Shown piece by piece: positions 25,942 to 35,647 of a stretch of 64,000 bases of DNA. Source of the stretch: Bacteroidetes bacterium 43-16 (lineage in GTDB: Bacteria; Bacteroidota; Bacteroidia; Chitinophagales; Chitinophagaceae); contig MKTB01000009.1 of NCBI GenBank assembly GCA_001897525.1, positions 79,771 to 143,770 on the forward strand, read 5' to 3'. How positions within the stretch are numbered: position 1 is the stretch's first letter; every line of letters starts with the position of its first letter. The notes under the pieces are model-generated. The model worked only from the letters and a program-made list of their open reading frames with translations, had not been told where the DNA came from and did not search any database. The position numbers were made by a program, and so were the translations under genes.

Positions 25942-28059
25942 TTACCAATAATCATTGGAGTCATAGTCGAGTTCTTCTCCGTACTCATTAAAGGACCTTT
26001 GATTTTCCATGAGTATTCTGGATTTGCGATCTGCCGGTTTGAATTTACCTTTAATGTACGAGCCCGGTAGTTTTTTGACAATATTGCCTTTCTTGTCGAT
26101 CAATGCACAGGTATTATCTTTTAAGGTGATGAGTGCTAGTTGGGAGCTGGGATAGAAATACCGTGCATATTTATACTGATAGGGAATCGCCAGGTCGCCT
26201 TTGGTATTGATATAGCCGTAATCTCCGTTGCTGTTTTTGACCACAGCCATGCCAGAGCTAAAGGCTTCCGGATCTTTGTAGCCTTTGGCCGTTACATCAA
26301 TTTTTACCCGGCATAAAGTATCAATGTAGTAATATTTTGTATTGGTATATCCTTCTTTAGTCTTGTCCCGCTTGCCCACCAGCAACAGGCCATCATTGAA
26401 AGCACCTTTCAGGTCATCATATTTACCCTGTGTAATGTTCCTGCCGTCCGCAGTGTAGATGTCCTCTTTTGAGCCTTCATTTTTCGCTAAAATATAATCG
26501 CCTTCAATATCCAGTTCATCGTAAGCTATCGGAAGTATGGTTTTGAAATTTTTATCCAATACACCTTTTTTGTCTTCCTGTTCTATTTGCCAGAATTTTT
26601 CACTCTTAAAGCGGATGTAATCATATGATACAGGTAATATTATTTTCCCGGAACTGGCCTCCACAAGGCCTTTAGGGCCGTTGGTACGGGAGCAGATCTT
26701 TACATATTTATCATTATAAATCTCACTATCGTCAATTTTATAAGCTACTTTTTGAATAGCCTTGGTGGAAGGATTGTAGTGATAGGTATTTTCTGTATCA
26801 TCATATTGGTCCCAATAAAAATAACGGTTGAGCGGACGGAAGTGTGCGTTGAATTGTGGTTGGACGATCCATTTCCCGGTCTTGTTTAACAGGCCGTTCT
26901 TTTCGGTTTCAAAATCAGTGGCAACAAATTCTTCCTGCGCTACATCTGCTCCATAAATATCATAAGTGATATCAAATCGCTCCATTTTTGAAAGACTATC
27001 TGTAACGATAAATACCACTTTGCTTACAGGACCCGAAAAAGTGTACACACTGCTTTTGTAAGATTGTTTGTGTGTCTCTTCCACAGACACCGGATGTGCC
27101 GTGAAGTAAGCTTTAAGCGCTGCTTCAGATGTTATTTCATTTTTGTTGACCTGCTTTTTTGCTTCTTCTAAAGTGGAGATCCATTGCTGGTACATCTGCT
27201 TCTTGCTGTCGGTGACGAAAGTATTGCTGCTACTACCTTTCAGGCGCAGCACTTTCCCGTTCTTATAATAAGCCTCTATCTGCAGGTCATCCTCCCGTTC
27301 CATATCAGGAATAGTGCAATATACCTTTGTGCCGGCGATGGTATCCAATGTGATCGTACCATAAGCGGTATTTATGGTTTTGTGCTTTGGGTCGAGTTCA
27401 TGTATTTTTTTCGCAGATACGGGCAATTCAATACTATAGCTTACACTTTTTAGTGGTTTGGATGCCTGCAGGGCCATCGTTTCATCGAAGCTGCTGCTGT
27501 TCCAGATCATTTTTTCTAAGGTAGTCATTTTTTCTTCATCTACATACTCATAAGATTCACCATCTTCTTTTTCTGTTTTTGTATGCTTGGCTGCAATACT
27601 TTCTTTATTAATAAGAGGAAGCTTAGAAGTGAGTTCTGTGCCATCTAAAAAGGCGATGCGCGTTGGCGTGTAGACCGGGGCTTTATCCGGGTTGTGAGAA
27701 AAGTAGAAATTATCTTTACCGATCAGTTTCAATAAATCATATTCCTTTTTGCCGATAGAGAAAATATTATAAGGATAGATCAACTGGTTATGCACCCTTA
27801 AGCTGCTGAAGAAATTGTTTAGTTTTTCTTTATCAGCTGCCGGCTGAGCCATGGACTGTTGTTCAAAATTAAAACCATCTTTAGGGTCAAATGTTTTGTC
27901 TGCTCCCGGGGTGATCTCGATACGCATAGCCGATAATTTCAACAGCTCTTTAATGCTGTTGAGGTCTTTATCGATTGTATTTAAGAGCTCCTGTTTCGTT
28001 TGCGCATGGATGTGTGGTGCACATAATGCGAGGGCGATGAAGGCAAAGTATTTTTTCAT
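25942..28059 (-). CDS. WG-repeat secreted protein
   Basis: 705 residues with a signal peptide (MKKYFAFIALALCAPHIHAQ). The C-terminal half carries degenerate WG repeats (GLVEASSGKIILPVSYDYI, GVLDKNFKTILPIAYDEL, YGYINTKGDLAIPYQYKYA, CALIDKKGNIV). The N-terminal half is alpha/beta, with no domain recognised. WG-repeat proteins are common in Bacteroidota and poorly understood. Single gene. Confidence 0.85.
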   Translation of the reverse strand: MKKYFAFIALALCAPHIHAQTKQELLNTIDKDLNSIKELLKLSAMRIEITPGADKTFDPKDGFNFEQQSMAQPAADKEKLNNFFSSLRVHNQLIYPYNIFSIGKKEYDLLKLIGKDNFYFSHNPDKAPVYTPTRIAFLDGTELTSKLPLINKESIAAKHTKTEKEDGESYEYVDEEKMTTLEKMIWNSSSFDETMALQASKPLKSVSYSIELPVSAKKIHELDPKHKTINTAYGTITLDTIAGTKVYCTIPDMEREDDLQIEAYYKNGKVLRLKGSSSNTFVTDSKKQMYQQWISTLEEAKKQVNKNEITSEAALKAYFTAHPVSVEETHKQSYKSSVYTFSGPVSKVVFIVTDSLSKMERFDITYDIYGADVAQEEFVATDFETEKNGLLNKTGKWIVQPQFNAHFRPLNRYFYWDQYDDTENTYHYNPSTKAIQKVAYKIDDSEIYNDKYVKICSRTNGPKGLVEASSGKIILPVSYDYIRFKSEKFWQIEQEDKKGVLDKNFKTILPIAYDELDIEGDYILAKNEGSKEDIYTADGRNITQGKYDDLKGAFNDGLLLVGKRDKTKEGYTNTKYYYIDTLCRVKIDVTAKGYKDPEAFSSGMAVVKNSNGDYGYINTKGDLAIPYQYKYARYFYPSSQLALITLKDNTCALIDKKGNIVKKLPGSYIKGKFKPADRKSRILMENQRSFNEYGEELDYDSNDYW

Positions 28060-28269
28060 GCTTTAATAATTGTTTTTTGTTCCACTGCTTTGTGTAAAAC
28101 CTATGCAACAATTTAAATGAAGTAAATAAGTGTATTCAAGATAGCGAATGTACGATTTACCTGCCTTGTTTTATAATCAGCTTAAAGGAAATAAAGGCTT
28201 TACTACGCTTGGCCGAAATACTTTTGAGGAATTGTATTTTCATTATTTAAAAGATTATTTTCCTTTAAA

Positions 28270-28300
28270 TTTGGTGGAATGGTTTTTCTGCTTATATTTG
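28270..28300 (+). promoter_or_regulatory. Promoter of tRNA-Phe copy 2
   Basis: TTTGG at 28270-28274, TATATTTG at 28293-28300 (19 nt between), followed by CACTCC as at copy 1. Confidence 0.85.
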
Positions 28301-28316
28301 CACTCCTTTCAGGAAT

Positions 28317-28392
28317 GGTGCGGTAGCTCAGTCGGTAGAGCAATGGACTGAAAATCCATGTGTCGCCGGTTCGATCCCGGCCCACACCACCA
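28317..28392 (+). tRNA. tRNA-Phe (GAA), copy 2
   Basis: Identical to copy 1 over positions 1-73, including the C5/A68 acceptor mismatch, but here the 3' CCA is encoded (28390-28392). Confidence 0.95.
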
Positions 28393-28399
28393 GAATGAC

Positions 28400-28433
28400 A
28401 AGCCTTTCAGCAGATACGCTGAAAGGCTTTTTT
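28400..28433 (+). terminator. Terminator of tRNA-Phe copy 2
   Basis: AAGCCTTTCAGC/GCTGAAAGGCTT hairpin with T run. It is followed by the same TCTTGGGTCGAACATAGG motif as after copy 1; the similarity ends about 40 nt later. Confidence 0.85.
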
Positions 28434-28493
28434 CTTGGGTCGAACATAGGTCGAACAATGGATCAATAGCAAAACTTGCTAAATTGGTTCTTT

Positions 28494-29099
28494 TTAAAAT
28501 AGATAATTTGCGTAGGCAACTTCCCAGCCCCATGATACATCGAAAGCCTTCGTAGTTGTTGAGATAGTATGGCCGCAAATAGTGTAGCCAGATGTACACA
28601 TGCATCCATAGATTTGACCATTTTTGTCTTTCCTGAATGCACAAGCAGAACAGTCTTTGCCACTACAAGAATGTGTTGTTCCAAATGTTTCAAACGGTTC
28701 TGGATTTTGCAGATACACAGCCCCTCCTTCAACAATCAAATCGCACTGGTAGGCTAACGGTTGACCATCTGAACTTATTCCCATTAAAGTAAAATAAGCA
28801 ACTTTTTCATTTGTAGCACTATCATTATTTATATTAACTTCAACTAAATCTACCGCAGTATAAATTTTCTTTTCAAGAAGATAGTTTTTGATACCACTTA
28901 CATCAACGTTCAAATCAGTAATTTGATTTGTTCCGGTATCGAAATTTGCTACTAATTTTTTATCAATGATTGTTGCATCATTCATAGTGCTTAGTGTAGT
29001 ACTATTTTCAGTATTCTTGCCTTGTCCCTTTTGGCATGCCAACAAACTTAAAATAAGAACAACAAATAATCCAAAACTCCATAAGAACGCTTTTTTCAT
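28494..29099 (-). CDS. Lipoprotein with Cys-rich C-terminus
   Basis: 201 residues from the ATG at 29097-29099 (MKKAFLWSFGLFVVLILSLLAC); an upstream in-frame ATG would put 34 residues before the signal. The middle is alpha/beta. Residues from about 155 hold seven Cys in about 30 residues (HSCSGKDCSACAF, YGCMCTSGYTICGH), suggesting disulfides or metal binding. No family recognised. Lies just downstream of tRNA-Phe copy 2, on the other strand. Confidence 0.75.
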   Translation of the reverse strand: MKKAFLWSFGLFVVLILSLLACQKGQGKNTENSTTLSTMNDATIIDKKLVANFDTGTNQITDLNVDVSGIKNYLLEKKIYTAVDLVEVNINNDSATNEKVAYFTLMGISSDGQPLAYQCDLIVEGGAVYLQNPEPFETFGTTHSCSGKDCSACAFRKDKNGQIYGCMCTSGYTICGHTISTTTKAFDVSWGWEVAYANYLF

Positions 29100-29735
29100 A
29101 CTCGAATAGATTTTAGCGGTTAAAATGCTCTGTTGCAATATGCAAAAAGAGGAATATATATAAGTGTTTTTCAAATTTAATAATATTTTAAAATAAAACA
29201 AAATCGATAAAATTTAAATGCCATTTTTCTTCATTATTCAAATTTCCGGCTTGGGTTATCGGGAAATGCCCGGAAAGATGTATAGAGAATGCTCATCCAG
29301 CTTACAGAGCCAAAAGGATATTATAGTAATAAGGCCACTTCGAAATAGGTAATAAGCTGCTCCCTTTTCAATCCAATTATACACCTTTGGTCAAAGCGTG
29401 CATATTCCCCATTGTCTTTTATATTATTTTCTTGTCCCGTCTTTAAATAGCGATTTTGCTCTGTTTCCGGACGTTTATTCTTTGATGCATAGCGTTTATT
29501 CATTTACGGTAAATTTTCCGTTTCTTAGGCTTACATTAGCATCCGGTAAACCGGTCTATCGTAGTTTTATTTTATGTATCAGCATATAACCAACAAAAAC
29601 AAGCCATGCTAATGCTGAAGAAAAAGAATTACACCGATTTACGGGTACAAGGTTAAAAATGGAAAGATTTACCTTGTAGCAAAGAATACGGCTTATAAAA
29701 AATGAGCGTAAAACAAAAAAGAGCATTTTTAAATC
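29100..29735. other. AT-rich gap
   Basis: About 630 bp. The only thing noticed is an imperfect relative of the GGGAATTCCC palindrome (CGGGAAATGCCCGG near 29261-29275) upstream of the 28494 gene. No convincing gene. Confidence 0.45.
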
Positions 29736-30833
29736 ATGAAACAACACTTTACTAAGCTGGCTATTAGTTTCCTGCTAATGATCTGCAGCACTTGCTTAAA
29801 CGCGCAATCCAAGCTTTCTCCGGGAGAAAAATTTCTTGAATATTACAATGCCCATGACGTTAAAAACCTTAATGCGCTGCTTGCGGATAATTTTGTCATA
29901 AAGTTCCGGTTTAAAGATAAGAGCATTACCAAAAAAGAACTTCTGGGGGGATACATGAACTATAATGCTACTTTTAACGTTGGATATAGTACTATTGCAG
30001 TAATTGTAAGCGGAAACCCTGAAATTATTTCGGTTAAGGAATATAGCGATCAGTTTAAACTCCTTGATGTAAATCCTTCTGGCTTGAATTTTTTGATTGA
30101 ATCGAAAGCCGGGAAGATTACCTCCATTCTTATGGATACGGCCAGAGGAGCTAATGCTTATTTTAAAGAGTTGGCCGGCAAAGAAACTGCGTTTCGCAAT
30201 TGGGTAAAACAAAAATATAGTACCGATACGCTTAAAGCATTAGACAAAAAGGTAACGCTGCATTATGACCTGATGTCAGCATATGCGTTAAAGGACGGAA
30301 ATGCTGAAGTAGTACCTGTCAAAGAGGTGATAGCGGAGGTGGAAGATATTCAGGGTGCTGCGTACGTTTTCCGTATGCCTTGTACCCATTTTGCCAAACT
30401 TTCGCTGAAACAAAGATTGGCACTATATCCTTTTAATAAAGCTAAAAGTGTGATGCTTGTTTCCTTTACCGATGCCACTATCCTTTATCCTGACTATAAT
30501 CGGAATAAGAAGAGCATACTCGCTTTGGGGAATACTGAAAATAAAAAAGTGCTTGCTCCAGCAGACATTGACAAACTGAGCGATTTACTGTTCAATATAG
30601 GGTATGACACAGAAGATATTTTTAAAACCCAGGTACCGGAGTGTCCTGAACTCAAGAATGCCATTATCTTCCTGGATGATAAAGGCAAACCTTTCGATTA
30701 TATCGGGGTGTATTTTGGATGTAATGCCAGGGAGTATGACATTAATAAGATCGGATTTCCTGTAGATTGTGATGATAAATACAATATGCTGAGCGAATTT
30801 TTTTCAGCGCATGGCATCCAGGTAGCTGATTGA
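29736..30833 (+). CDS. Secreted protein with NTF2/SnoaL-like N-terminus
   Basis: 365 residues. Signal peptide (MKQHFTKLAISFLLMICSTCLNAQ), then a stretch (EKFLEYYNAHDVKNLNALLADNFVIKFRF) typical of the start of SnoaL/NTF2-like domains, to about residue 140. The second half is unrecognised and holds Cys residues in CPEL, FGCN and VDCDD. Single gene. Confidence 0.8.
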   Translation: MKQHFTKLAISFLLMICSTCLNAQSKLSPGEKFLEYYNAHDVKNLNALLADNFVIKFRFKDKSITKKELLGGYMNYNATFNVGYSTIAVIVSGNPEIISVKEYSDQFKLLDVNPSGLNFLIESKAGKITSILMDTARGANAYFKELAGKETAFRNWVKQKYSTDTLKALDKKVTLHYDLMSAYALKDGNAEVVPVKEVIAEVEDIQGAAYVFRMPCTHFAKLSLKQRLALYPFNKAKSVMLVSFTDATILYPDYNRNKKSILALGNTENKKVLAPADIDKLSDLLFNIGYDTEDIFKTQVPECPELKNAIIFLDDKGKPFDYIGVYFGCNAREYDINKIGFPVDCDDKYNMLSEFFSAHGIQVAD

Positions 30834-30856
30834 TAAAACAGGTATTAAGTAAAAAA

Positions 30857-30893
30857 AATAAGCTCCCAATTCTTTAGAGATTGGGAGCTTATT
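30857..30893. terminator. Bidirectional terminator
   Basis: AATAAGCTCCCAAT/ATTGGGAGCTTATT hairpin between the converging 29736 and helicase genes. Confidence 0.85.
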
Positions 30894-30895
30894 GG

Positions 30896-32227
30896 CTATC
30901 GTTTCTTTCCTTTCGATTTTGGCTTACCGTATTTAGCCATCATCTTATCTTTATGGCTTACACGCTTTGTTGGTTGCCGGCTATTTTTTGCCGATTTCTC
31001 ATGGAAAGAGGCCCCTACATTTTCCCGCTTAGGTATTTTTATTTTTACCTCTTTTACGATAACTTTCGGCATTTCATCCTCTGTGAGTTCCGTAGATAGT
31101 TCCAAATGATCAGGGAGCAATCGCATTGGGATTTCATATTTCATCAACGATTCAATGCCTTGCTGGTATTCCTTTTCCCGCTCGGTAACAAAACTTATAG
31201 CGATACCTTTTTTATCTGCCCTGCCCGTTCTCCCAATGCGGTGAATGTAGTTTTCGGGCACTTCCGGTAAGTCAAAATTGATAACGTGCGTCACTTCAGC
31301 AATGTCTAGTCCGCGCGCAACAATATCTGTGGCAATAATAAAGCGATAGGTGCCTTCTTTAAATTGCTTTACCGTATTAAATCTATGTGTCTGTTCTTTA
31401 TTGCTATGGATCACGCCTACTTGATCGGGAAAGCGGCTTTGCATTTGTTCATACAGTTCATCGGCTAATTTTTTAGTAGCCGTAAAGACCAACACCTTGG
31501 AGAAATCTTCCTCTTCATGAAGCAACAATTCCAGGAGATTAACTTTAGTGTAGAAGTTAGGGACTTCATAAGCCATTTGATTTATGTTCTCCAAAGGTGT
31601 GCCTGTGGGAGCCGCTTCAATACGCACAGGCATATTGAAATATTGCTCGATCATTTGTTCCACCTCATCCGTAATGGTGGCGGAGAACATAAGATTCTGC
31701 CTTTTCTGGGGCAGCAAATCCATAATATTTTTGAGCTGTGTACGAAAGCCAAGATTCAGCATCTCGTCCACCTCATCAATAACAAATTTCTTTATCGATT
31801 TTGTTTTTAATGCACCACTCAAGATCAGGTCATAGAGCCGGCCTGGTGTGGCCACAAGAATATCCACGCCATTATCTACCGCATCAACTTGTGGTTTCAT
31901 GTTTACCCCTCCGTACACCCCCAGCACCACCAATGAGCGATGTGCGGTTAATTTTACAGCAGCTTCTACTACTTGCGCCACCAGCTCGCGGGTAGGCACT
32001 ACTACCAGCATTTGCGGAAACCGGTCTTTAGAAAATTCCAATTGTCGCAGGCAAGGTAATAAGTAGGCATAAGTTTTACCGGTTCCGGTTTGGGCTATGC
32101 CGCATACATCCTTTCCCGACATAATTACAGAAAAGGCCTTTTGCTGAATAGTGGTAGGATGCACAAAACCCATCTCGTCCAATGCCTTGAGTAGTGGAGC
32201 ATTCAGGTTTAAATCTTGAAAAGTCAT
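30896..32227 (-). CDS. DEAD-box RNA helicase (RhlE-like)
   Basis: 443 residues with all superfamily 2 motifs: Q motif (FVHPTTIQQKAF), I AQTGTGKT, Ia PTRELVAQ, II DEVD (Val instead of Ala in DEAD), III SAT, V RGLDI, VI HRIGRTGR. The C-terminal tail is very basic (KYGKPKSKGKKR), which helps RNA binding in this family. Likely acts in ribosome assembly or RNA turnover. Single gene. Confidence 0.95.
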   Translation of the reverse strand: MTFQDLNLNAPLLKALDEMGFVHPTTIQQKAFSVIMSGKDVCGIAQTGTGKTYAYLLPCLRQLEFSKDRFPQMLVVVPTRELVAQVVEAAVKLTAHRSLVVLGVYGGVNMKPQVDAVDNGVDILVATPGRLYDLILSGALKTKSIKKFVIDEVDEMLNLGFRTQLKNIMDLLPQKRQNLMFSATITDEVEQMIEQYFNMPVRIEAAPTGTPLENINQMAYEVPNFYTKVNLLELLLHEEEDFSKVLVFTATKKLADELYEQMQSRFPDQVGVIHSNKEQTHRFNTVKQFKEGTYRFIIATDIVARGLDIAEVTHVINFDLPEVPENYIHRIGRTGRADKKGIAISFVTEREKEYQQGIESLMKYEIPMRLLPDHLELSTELTEDEMPKVIVKEVKIKIPKRENVGASFHEKSAKNSRQPTKRVSHKDKMMAKYGKPKSKGKKR

Positions 32228-32398
32228 GATAAGCTATTAATTATGCGAAGGTAAACAATCTTCGGCAGCCGGGAGGTAATAAACGAGATCATTTGGTACA
32301 TTGCCCTGCCTTACATATGCATGGTCCTTTAAAAAATGAGGGATATGGCAAATTCCCTTGTCATTAACGCAGATACTGAAGAAAGGCTGTTAAATGCC

Positions 32399-33853
32399 TT
32401 AAAAGAGTTTTTTATAAATCATGTAATCATTGTTGTTTTTTTCGGGCATCCAAAAAAAACAGCCAAACCTTGAAGGAACAGGTTTGAAAAAACGGGCATT
32501 TTCTTCCGGAATCTCAAATTTTCCAACAATATTTTTAATACTCAGATCATAGTTTAATACTCGGTTAGTAACACTCCCATTCTCATCCTTTGAAAAATAA
32601 GAAATCAGCAAATTGGGATATTTCGCCTCAATATCTTTTATGATAATGTTTACGCCTTTCAAATTATTCATCAGGTCAGCAAATCCAAAGGTTTCATTTA
32701 AAGGTATATTTAAAGGTATAGACTGCCCGGTTTCGAAATCATACAATAGGTTGGAAATTGAAGTCATAAAAAATCTATCTGAAAATCTTAGTTCTAAATA
32801 CTGATAACCTACTTCGTTATTTATAGATGGTACAACAAAATTGAGTAATTCTTTATATTGATAAGCACCATTCTTTAATTCAAATTCTGCCAAAAAATAA
32901 TTTGGTTTATTTGATGCTAATTGATTTTTAACGACCTCAATATACAATCTGTTTTTGTAAACATGGAATTTCGGAATTATAGAATACTCTATAGGGATGC
33001 GCTCACTATTTATAGGGCGAGTTGCTGCATATATTCCTCCTTTGTATATATTAATTGAGATAAATCCACCCAATAAAGAATCTGCAATATTTGAAATATA
33101 GGTATGGTAAGAAGATACAAACAGAGTATCTTTAACAAGCTCAAATTGTTCAAATTTATCTTTGTTCGGAATATCCGTAATGCTTTTTATTTCATTCAAT
33201 TTGCTTTTGGCAATAGATGAATCTTTAAAGTTCAGAATGTAATTATTGAGTAATTGTTCATCGGTAAAGACAATTTTTATTGCCTGCTTTTTGTTTTTCA
33301 GGTCTAAATAGTCAAAAGCATTAGTTTGAACACTACTTTGAAAATACATCTGCTCATTATTTTTTACTAAGATAGTTGCAGTTGTTTTTTTGACATTGTA
33401 ACTTCCGAAAGTCATCTTTTCTTCTGTTCCAATCAACTCTAAATCTCTAATTAATTCGGTAGCATTATTATAAGTTCTATAGTTAGCATCAGAGCCAAAT
33501 TGAAGTACAAATGTTTGCTGAAAAGCACGGTATTTATTAAACAAAGCGGATGAAAATATAAATTGATGATTTTTATATCCCTCTAGCTTGTACTCTTTTT
33601 TGATATAATTCAAGTCCTCAGAGAATTCATCGGGCAATAGAAAGGAGTATTCAACTTTTCGAGCATCCAATATCTTCAAATTCTTATAGAACCCTTCATT
33701 ACATTGGTGGCAATCTCCGGGCAAAAAGGGCACTATTACCGTGGCATTTTCTTTTTGTACACTTTTATTTTCTTTTACATTTTGTTCATTGCAGTTTGAA
33801 TTAAATAGTAGCACTACTATGAGCATCAAAAAATTGCTTAATCCCTTAACCAT
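32399..33853 (-). CDS. Lipoprotein with thioredoxin-like N-terminus and propeller-like C-terminus
   Basis: 484 residues with a lipoprotein-type signal (LLFNSNC). Residues about 40-140 resemble a thioredoxin-like fold with a CHQC pair (VIVPFLPGDCHQC). From about 230 on, repeated beta blades (GGIYAATRPINSERIPI, RLYIEVVKNQL, YFLAEFELKNGAYQY) resemble a 6-bladed propeller lipoprotein. It appears to join in one protein the two parts encoded separately at 13303 and 13607. It follows a small secreted protein gene (33938), with a hairpin between them. Confidence 0.7.
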   Translation of the reverse strand: MVKGLSNFLMLIVVLLFNSNCNEQNVKENKSVQKENATVIVPFLPGDCHQCNEGFYKNLKILDARKVEYSFLLPDEFSEDLNYIKKEYKLEGYKNHQFIFSSALFNKYRAFQQTFVLQFGSDANYRTYNNATELIRDLELIGTEEKMTFGSYNVKKTTATILVKNNEQMYFQSSVQTNAFDYLDLKNKKQAIKIVFTDEQLLNNYILNFKDSSIAKSKLNEIKSITDIPNKDKFEQFELVKDTLFVSSYHTYISNIADSLLGGFISINIYKGGIYAATRPINSERIPIEYSIIPKFHVYKNRLYIEVVKNQLASNKPNYFLAEFELKNGAYQYKELLNFVVPSINNEVGYQYLELRFSDRFFMTSISNLLYDFETGQSIPLNIPLNETFGFADLMNNLKGVNIIIKDIEAKYPNLLISYFSKDENGSVTNRVLNYDLSIKNIVGKFEIPEENARFFKPVPSRFGCFFWMPEKNNNDYMIYKKLF

Positions 33854-33882
33854 TTTAATTTTAAATTTTCAATCAAACAAAA

Positions 33883-33922
33883 AACCATAAAAGAGTATGG
33901 TAATGCCATCTCTTTTATGGTT
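33883..33922 (-). terminator. Intra-operon terminator or attenuator
   Basis: AACCATAAAAGAG/CTCTTTTATGGTT stem with a T run in the leftward direction, between the small secreted protein gene and the 32399 gene. It would let the first gene be expressed more than the second. Confidence 0.75.
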
Positions 33923-33937
33923 TGGTAATTTCTTTTT

Positions 33938-34294
33938 TTATTCCGGTAATCCACCAATTAACTCTTCAATTTTTACATCAAAGATGCTTATTAGTCCATT
34001 TGGAAACTGATTTTCACCAGGTGAATCGGGGTTGAGGGAAGCGCGTAAAAGTACACCACGGGCAACAGGTGCTCCAAAAGGATTGTATATAGTAACGCGC
34101 TGGCCTTTTTCAGGGTTCATACCGGCACCCATCATACATGGATTTTGTTGTTGATTGTAGCAAGACACGGTTACGTTTGAATTGGTTCCATTCCAACCCG
34201 TACTATTCCAAACTTGGGGCGTAGTTCTTATCCATGCACCTGCAAAATGGCTGATGCCCAAAATCGAAAAACCTAACAAAATAATTTTCTTCAT
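33938..34294 (-). CDS. Small secreted protein
   Basis: 118 residues with a signal peptide (MKKIILLGFSILGISHFAGA). Mature part of about 98 residues with two Cys (VSCYNQQQNPCMMG). Its upstream region shares the palindrome and AT-rich block found before the 15208 operon, and it precedes a thioredoxin/propeller protein, so it is the counterpart of the small lipoproteins there. Function unknown. Confidence 0.7.
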   Translation of the reverse strand: MKKIILLGFSILGISHFAGAWIRTTPQVWNSTGWNGTNSNVTVSCYNQQQNPCMMGAGMNPEKGQRVTIYNPFGAPVARGVLLRASLNPDSPGENQFPNGLISIFDVKIEELIGGLPE

Positions 34295-34361
34295 AGCCTT
34301 AAATTTTAAGATAGATTAAATAATAATATAAAGATAGATGCTGATGCAAACGCAGGCAATA

Positions 34362-34373
34362 GGGGTATTCCTG
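34362..34373 (-). promoter_or_regulatory. Imperfect palindrome upstream of 33938
   Basis: GGGGTATTCCTG about 67 bp before the ATG, followed on the plus strand by TATTTTTTCATT exactly as at 15754-15776. Likely the same regulator site. Confidence 0.45.
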
Positions 34374-34469
34374 TATTTTTTCATTGCACAAAAAAATAAT
34401 AATGTAAATGAGTGGAATAGATCAATAACGGGCAATTTCTTAGGTAACGTGACGCGTATTTTTAAAGTA

Positions 34470-34498
34470 AAAGAGCCATCGTTCAGGATGGCTCTTTA
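34470..34498 (-). terminator. Terminator of the 34604 gene
   Basis: AAAGAGCCATC/GGATGGCTCTTT hairpin; the leftward transcript runs into a T-rich stretch. Confidence 0.75.
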
Positions 34499-34603
34499 TG
34501 AGGAATGAGGAAAGGTAAGCAAGCCCGATAAGCATACTAATCAATAAATACCCGGCTCGTTTTGCTCACAAGAATAGTTTAATGTAAACACTCTGATGGC
34601 TTA

Positions 34604-35647
34604 CTATGGTATATTCACAGTGCCGAATTTCCATTCAGAAAAATCATTATTAGTATTTATTGTACCTCTATATCTGTAAGTGATGAGTCCTCTTTGTGTA
34701 CCGGTGGAAACAATAAACGAAAGGAGATTAGTTCTTACTACCGGAAGCGACCAGGATGCGTTTGGTTTTTTGTATTGAAATTCTATATAATCGCTATAGG
34801 TATAATATCCTGTCCCTTTACAAGCCGGAGGGGTGCATAATGCTATGCTCCAGTTGACCTCAATCTTTGTTTGCGTGCTGCCATTGGGCGTGGCATTGTA
34901 CACCAGTGAAAGGGGAAGGATTTTTTTACTGGCTACATCATAATATTCCTGGATAGGAGCGCCCACAATATCATCACTGCTCACGATCGTAAAATCGGGA
35001 CAATTGGTCGCAATCTGGAACCTGCTTTCTATTTGGGTATTGAAGCAGTAGTCTGCCTGATTAGTAGGGGTATATGAAGTATTGATCCTCCACTGCTGAT
35101 AATTTACACCTCCGGAGTTAAAAGAACTTATGAGCGTAACGTTGCTATAGGACAGGTCTCGCGCTCCGGTACCGGAAGGGCTACTTTGCCATCCGTAAGG
35201 AGTTAGTTTTACCATTGTCTTACTATTAACATCTGTCCTTATTGGTGAAATATCACTCGGCAAGGTCAGGTCCCAGGATACATTTACACTACCCGAAAAA
35301 CCTCCGGCACATGGCCCCAAATTATCTATATTAAAACCCCTGTAATATAATTCCACATAATCCAGTTCGTTTCCTGAACCACAAACATTGAGTGTTGGGT
35401 TGCCCTGTTTCATTTTACGCCTGTATTCGTCGAGACTAAGCAGGTTCCCCTGTTGGTCCTTTATCTTGATTCGTGTTTTTATCTTTTGATTGGATTGGAA
35501 AAGAAATCGATCTGCCCTGATCGGGTCTTTACCTGTTTCGGAAACCAAATTCGTTTCCGGGGGTCTTTTGTCGCAGGATCCAAAACTCAGGATCAATAAA
35601 CCACCGATAAGGAATAGGCAGCGTAGTATAGTTATACTGGTTTTCAT
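34604..35647 (-). CDS. Lipoprotein, paralogue of the one at 10665
   Basis: 347 residues from the ATG at 35645-35647 (MKTSITILRCLFLIGGLLILSFGSC); an upstream in-frame ATG would precede the signal by 54 residues and is rejected. Highly similar over its full length to the 10665 product, with all Cys-containing motifs kept (NVCGSGNELD, GPCAGG, DYCFNT, ATNCPDF, ALCTPPACKG). AGGGATCCCT, a relative of the GGGAATTCCC palindrome, lies about 127 bp upstream. No known domain. Confidence 0.85.
   Translation of the reverse strand: MKTSITILRCLFLIGGLLILSFGSCDKRPPETNLVSETGKDPIRADRFLFQSNQKIKTRIKIKDQQGNLLSLDEYRRKMKQGNPTLNVCGSGNELDYVELYYRGFNIDNLGPCAGGFSGSVNVSWDLTLPSDISPIRTDVNSKTMVKLTPYGWQSSPSGTGARDLSYSNVTLISSFNSGGVNYQQWRINTSYTPTNQADYCFNTQIESRFQIATNCPDFTIVSSDDIVGAPIQEYYDVASKKILPLSLVYNATPNGSTQTKIEVNWSIALCTPPACKGTGYYTYSDYIEFQYKKPNASWSLPVVRTNLLSFIVSTGTQRGLITYRYRGTINTNNDFSEWKFGTVNIP

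Noticed and set aside
29321..29503. A 60-codon frame in the AT-rich gap
   Set aside because: No signal peptide, no domain, no promoter, and the opposite strand is equally open.
30896..32227. DEVD in place of DEAD as a sign of an inactive helicase
   Set aside because: All other motifs are intact and the Asp-Glu pair plus final Asp are kept; Ala-to-Val is a conservative change.
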